Assembly: GCF_016728505.1 (NCBI RefSeq)
Contig: NZ_CP068159.1
Location: forward strand, 1,674,001-1,738,000
Direction: 5' to 3'
DNA length: 64,000 nt
DNA from: Corynebacterium riegelii
Lineage (GTDB): Bacteria; Actinomycetota; Actinomycetes; Mycobacteriales; Mycobacteriaceae
The notes under the pieces were generated by a model. That model saw only the letters and a program-made list of their open reading frames with translations. It did no database searches and was not told the DNA's origin. This document shows, one piece after another, positions 60,912 through 64,000 of the stretch. How positions within the stretch are numbered: position 1 is the stretch's first letter; each line of letters begins with the position of its first letter. Position numbers and translations under genes: made by a program.

Positions 60912-62024
60912 ATGACGTATCTTGACCACGCGGCAACTACTCCTATGCGTGCCTGTGCCATTGAGGCGCTTGCGAAACATGCGGGTGCGGTGAACCCGGC
61001 AAGCCAATATGCATCCGGGCGCAAAGCGAATGCGGTGCTGCAGGAGGCACGCGAGCAGATCGCGCAGCTACTCGGGGCGGACCCGGTGGAAGTCATCTTC
61101 ACCGGCTCGGGTACAGAAGCCGACAACATTGCGGTGCGCGGGCTGTACGCGGCAAGTGAGCTAGACCGTGTGGTGGCCAGCACGATCGAGCACCCCGCGG
61201 TACTGGAGAGTGTGCACGCTCTTAAGCGTACGGGTGCGAAGGTGGACTGGCTTAGCGTGGGCCGCGACGGTCACGTTACTGATCTTTCCGCCCTGGATAC
61301 GCCCGCGGCAGTAGCCACGTTGATGTGGGCTAATAACGAAACGGGTGCGGTGCAGCCGGTTGAGGAAGCGGCGCGTCGCGCACAGGTAGCTGGCACGCCG
61401 TTGCATGTAGACGCGGTGCAGGCAGTGGGGCGTATTCCGGTTGATTTCCATGCGCTTGGTGCCACCACGCTTGCCGCAAGTGCCCACAAGTTTGGCGGCC
61501 CGCGCGGCACTGGGTTGTTGTTGGCTCAGCGTTCGCCGGCGCCGCAGCCGGTGATCGTCGGCGGCGGCCAGGAGCGAGGCATCCGATCCGGCACGGTGGA
61601 TGTGGCCTCGGCGGCGGCGACGGCTGCGGCACTTGCAGAGGCGGTCGGGGAGATGGAAACAGAATCCGCGAGGGTGCGGCTGCTTCGCGACGATCTGGCG
61701 CACTATATCCTCGCCACCATCCCGGATGCCGTGATGACGACGCAGGAGCCTGCATTGCCGGGACACGCGCACTTCATGTTCCCGGGTGCGAATGCAGATG
61801 CCATGATCATGCTGCTTGACCAGCAAGGTGTTGAGGTTTCTGCGGGTTCGGCGTGTTCTGCAGGCGTGATCCGCCTAAGCGGTGTGCTGGAGGCCATGGG
61901 CATTGGTCAGGAAGAGGGCATGGGCGCGCTGCGCATCACGTTTGGCAGGACCACAACTGCCGAGGATATTGAGACCATCAAGGCGCTGCTGCCGGACGTG
62001 GTGGAGCGCGCACGTCTGGTGTAA
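60912..62024 (+). CDS. nifS: Cysteine desulfurase, NifS/IscS type
   Basis: A 370-residue PLP enzyme that takes sulfur from cysteine. The PLP lysine is in ASAHKFGGPRGTG near 190, the catalytic Cys in SAGSACSAG near 314, and the N-terminus has YLDHAATTPMR. In corynebacteria this gene is close to trmU, whose product thiolates tRNA, so this enzyme may serve tRNA thiolation and Fe-S clusters. It begins 30 bases after the methyltransferase gene. Confidence 0.93.
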   Translation: MTYLDHAATTPMRACAIEALAKHAGAVNPASQYASGRKANAVLQEAREQIAQLLGADPVEVIFTGSGTEADNIAVRGLYAASELDRVVASTIEHPAVLESVHALKRTGAKVDWLSVGRDGHVTDLSALDTPAAVATLMWANNETGAVQPVEEAARRAQVAGTPLHVDAVQAVGRIPVDFHALGATTLAASAHKFGGPRGTGLLLAQRSPAPQPVIVGGGQERGIRSGTVDVASAAATAAALAEAVGEMETESARVRLLRDDLAHYILATIPDAVMTTQEPALPGHAHFMFPGANADAMIMLLDQQGVEVSAGSACSAGVIRLSGVLEAMGIGQEEGMGALRITFGRTTTAEDIETIKALLPDVVERARLV

Positions 62025-62054
62025 CAGGTGCGTCGAACGTAACCCGTGTTGTAT

Positions 62055-62081
62055 GTGTGACTGGTGTGACTAGTGTGATAA
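62055..62081 (+). repeat. Three 9-base tandem units overlapping the lysozyme promoter
   Basis: GTGTGACTG, GTGTGACTA and GTGTGATAA follow each other; the last unit runs into a -10-like GATAAA (62077-62082), 9 bases before the lysozyme ATG. Repeats at this position could bind a regulator or change promoter strength by copy number. Confidence 0.6.
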
Positions 62082-62091
62082 AGTCGCGCGC

Positions 62092-63108
62092 ATGCGTCGA
62101 CTTGTTGCTGCCTTAACCGCTGCCGCCCTGACTTTTGCACCCCTGCCTGCGATTGCCCAGTCTTTTCCTGGGCTGATCTCTGGCGTTGACGTTGCTGGGC
62201 ACCAGCGACCGGGCGGCCAGGCAATTGACTGGAAGCAGGTTTCCGGCCCAGGCATGCAGCAGTTCGCCTTTGTAAAGGCCACTGAAGGCTCCGACTGGAA
62301 GAACACCTTCTACGACGAGGATGTTCGCGCCGCAGCCGATGCAGGTATGCGCGTTGGCGCCTACCACTACGCGCGCCCGGCTGGCGATGCGCTGGCACAA
62401 GCCCGCTACTTCGCCTCCGTGATCAACGAAGGCCCTGCAACCCAGTTGCCGCCGGTGCTTGACCTTGAGGTGGCTGAAGGCAAAAGCGCGCTGCAGCTGA
62501 CCGCATGGACGCAGCTCTTCCTCGGCGAGGTGCAACGCCTGACCGGCAAGACGCCCATGATCTACACGTACCGCTACTTCTGGTACGAGCACATGGACAA
62601 CACCAACGCCTTTACCAACTACCCGCTGTGGCTGGCTGCGTACCAGAACCGTCCGCCGCGCCCGGTGGGTGGCTGGGACAAGTTGAGTTTTTGGCAGCGC
62701 AGTGAATCCGGCCGCGTGCTGGGTATTTCCACGCCAGTGGACATGAACCTGTACAACGGCAACACTGGCCAGTTCCACCAGTTTGCGGCTGGCAACACGC
62801 GCGCAGGCGGCGGCGTGCTGGAACGTTTCCAGGTCGCAGAATCAGGTGAGCTCAAGGTGCTGGAGCAAGACAACACTGCGCTGGTGTTGGCGATTCTGGC
62901 ACTTGCTGCAGGCGCCGTCGGCCTGGGTGAGCTGACGAAGGCCGTCGACCTCGCTGGCTTTAGTGATGCCGATGCCCGCAATATCGCCAACTTGGTACAG
63001 CGCCTGGCAACCACAGGCGAGCTGCCGGTAGAGGATCTTAAGAACATGGTTGCTGGCCGCTACCAGATCGGTGACCTGCTGATTCTTCTGGACAACGCAG
63101 CGAAGTAA
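62092..63108 (+). CDS. Secreted GH25-family lysozyme
   Basis: A 338-residue exported protein with a signal peptide cleaved after AIAQ-like residues (about residue 22). The GH25 domain (about 25-215) has the first catalytic Asp in ISGVDVAGHQ near 32, FAFVKATEG and the Asp/Glu pair in VLDLEVAEG near 123, then YTYRYFW and the LSFWQRSESG segment. It cuts the glycan strands of peptidoglycan. The C-terminal 110 residues carry a hydrophobic stretch and helices, perhaps a membrane anchor. Promoter and start suggest a nearly leaderless mRNA. Confidence 0.85.
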   Translation: MRRLVAALTAAALTFAPLPAIAQSFPGLISGVDVAGHQRPGGQAIDWKQVSGPGMQQFAFVKATEGSDWKNTFYDEDVRAAADAGMRVGAYHYARPAGDALAQARYFASVINEGPATQLPPVLDLEVAEGKSALQLTAWTQLFLGEVQRLTGKTPMIYTYRYFWYEHMDNTNAFTNYPLWLAAYQNRPPRPVGGWDKLSFWQRSESGRVLGISTPVDMNLYNGNTGQFHQFAAGNTRAGGGVLERFQVAESGELKVLEQDNTALVLAILALAAGAVGLGELTKAVDLAGFSDADARNIANLVQRLATTGELPVEDLKNMVAGRYQIGDLLILLDNAAK

Positions 63109-63918
63109 CTACTCGGCGGGGGCAGTAGGGGAGTCGTGGCGCGGCGTCGTTGCCAAGGCACGGCACCACGCCTCACCCTTGAACTGGGCGGGCACCGCAC
63201 CCATGAGCAGGTTGCGGTTAAGCTGCGGGCTTGCCTCAATCGGCTGGTTAGCGCCAATGAGCACAATGTTGCCGTAGCGCCTGCCTTTCAGCATCGGAGG
63301 ATCCGCAATCGCCGCCACATGCGGGAACACCTCGCACATGCCCGCTAGCTCCTCCTTGGCCTCCTTGAGGTCTGCATGCGAGCCACAGTTGGCAACATAA
63401 AGGCCGCTGTTGCTTGTCGACGCCCTGACGTTTTCATAAAACTCCACCGTCGTCAGACTGCGCGGGGTGGTGGCGGACGAGAACACGTCACGGATAATCA
63501 CGTCGCGGGTTTCTGGCTTGAACGTGTCGGTGACTTCGCGAGCGTCCCCAACACGGATCTTCACCGCCGGCGCACGCGGGATGTCGAACAGCTCACGGGC
63601 CAGGATCGCTAGCTCAGCGTCGATCTCCACAACCGTGTTGCGTGATCCTTTCCATTTGCTGGCGAAGTAGCGCGGCATCGTGCAGGCCGCGCCGCCGAGG
63701 TGAGTCAGGCGTGCCTTCGGCTTGTCTGTATCCGGGTAGGCGCTATCTAAAAAGTCTGCGATCCAGCGCATGTACTCAAAATCCAGGCGCTCCGGATCAC
63801 CTGGGACGATGTGCGAGCTTGGCACGCCGTTGACCAGCAGCACCATGGAGCCGTCTGGCTCGTGCAAAACCTCGGCGATGCCGGTATCGATCTCATGAAA
63901 CTCGCTTTTTGTAGCCAT
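63109..63918 (-). CDS. Spermidine synthase-like SAM-binding protein
   Basis: A 269-residue protein with the fold of spermidine synthases: HLGGAACTMPRYF (SAM region), VVEIDAELA and GDAREVTDTF, then DVIIRDVFSS in place of the usual catalytic DxxD part. The Gate-keeping polyamine residues are not all recognisable, so it may be a methyltransferase-type relative without aminopropyltransferase activity. It converges on the lysozyme gene with no gap between stops. Confidence 0.8.
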   Translation of the reverse strand: MATKSEFHEIDTGIAEVLHEPDGSMVLLVNGVPSSHIVPGDPERLDFEYMRWIADFLDSAYPDTDKPKARLTHLGGAACTMPRYFASKWKGSRNTVVEIDAELAILARELFDIPRAPAVKIRVGDAREVTDTFKPETRDVIIRDVFSSATTPRSLTTVEFYENVRASTSNSGLYVANCGSHADLKEAKEELAGMCEVFPHVAAIADPPMLKGRRYGNIVLIGANQPIEASPQLNRNLLMGAVPAQFKGEAWCRALATTPRHDSPTAPAE

Positions 63919-63954
63919 GGCTGGTCAGCGTACCCGTCGGCCTGCGCCCGTCGA

Positions 63955-64000
63955 CTAGAGGCGTGCGTCCGTGCCCCGTAGATAGGCCACTGCAGCCGCC
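63955..64000 (-). CDS. Partial gene, C-terminus only
   Basis: The last 15 codons of a minus-strand frame that continues beyond the window end, reading AAAVAYLRGTDARL and a TAG stop. The stop lies 36 bases upstream of the spermidine-synthase-like gene in the same direction. No family can be named. A chance frame is possible because only 46 bases are visible. Confidence 0.35.
   Translation of the reverse strand, partial: AAAVAYLRGTDARL

Overview
The window looks like a chromosomal segment of a Corynebacterium (Actinobacteria, Mycobacteriales). The gene order argS-lysA-hom-thrB, then rho-prfA-prmC-sua5-wecA-atpIBEFHAGDC, a DUF2550 gene, nucS, a YbbN-type gene and glgE/glgB is the one I know from Corynebacterium and Mycobacterium. 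Other pointers are the GlgE alpha-glucan pathway, EndoMS/NucS mismatch repair, an Arg/Asn-rich insertion in Rho and many tightly overlapping start/stop codons.

Layout. (1) 1-14.6 kb is accessory: a minus-strand cluster of two paralogous lipoproteins, a YhfC-type membrane protease and the start of another membrane protein; a five-module zinc-ribbon protein convergent to a type III-like restriction-modification pair (mod, res); decayed mobile DNA; a DUF4230 gene pair divergent from an AbgT-type transporter; a small lipoprotein; and an IS3-family element with a frameshifted orfB inserted against the 3' end of an IS481-like transposase. A tRNA-Arg(CCG) closes this region. (2) 15-20 kb is the lactate module: lutABC and the lactate permease gene lldP, all on the minus strand. 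(3) 20-26 kb is argS, lysA, a toxin-antitoxin pair of RelE and Phd/YefM type, hom and thrB. (4) 26-37 kb is an almost complete molybdenum cofactor and molybdate uptake block: moeB, a Mog-MoaE fusion, two moeA genes, moaD, a ModB-ModC fusion, modA, mobA, moaC and moaA, with a fadD-type acyl-CoA ligase at the head of the run. No molybdoenzyme is in the window. (5) 37-51 kb is rho, release factor 1 and its methyltransferase, the t6A enzyme, a WecA-type transferase and the full F1Fo ATP synthase operon, ended by a strong terminator. (6) 51-64 kb is DUF2550, nucS, three small genes, glgE-glgB, an ABC ATPase, a NUDIX hydrolase, a THUMP-like methyltransferase, a NifS-type cysteine desulfurase, a secreted GH25 lysozyme and a spermidine-synthase-like protein.

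How the genes connect. lldP and lutABC import and oxidise L-lactate. lysA, hom and thrB supply aspartate-family amino acids and meso-DAP metabolism. The moa/moe/mob/mod genes make and charge molybdopterin. The atp operon makes the proton-driven ATP synthase. GlgE and GlgB build branched alpha-glucan from maltose-1-phosphate. The regions most likely to hold something undescribed are the zinc-ribbon protein beside the restriction system and the lipoprotein pair beside the YhfC-type protease. All calls are from reading the sequence and from memory of protein families; no database search was possible.
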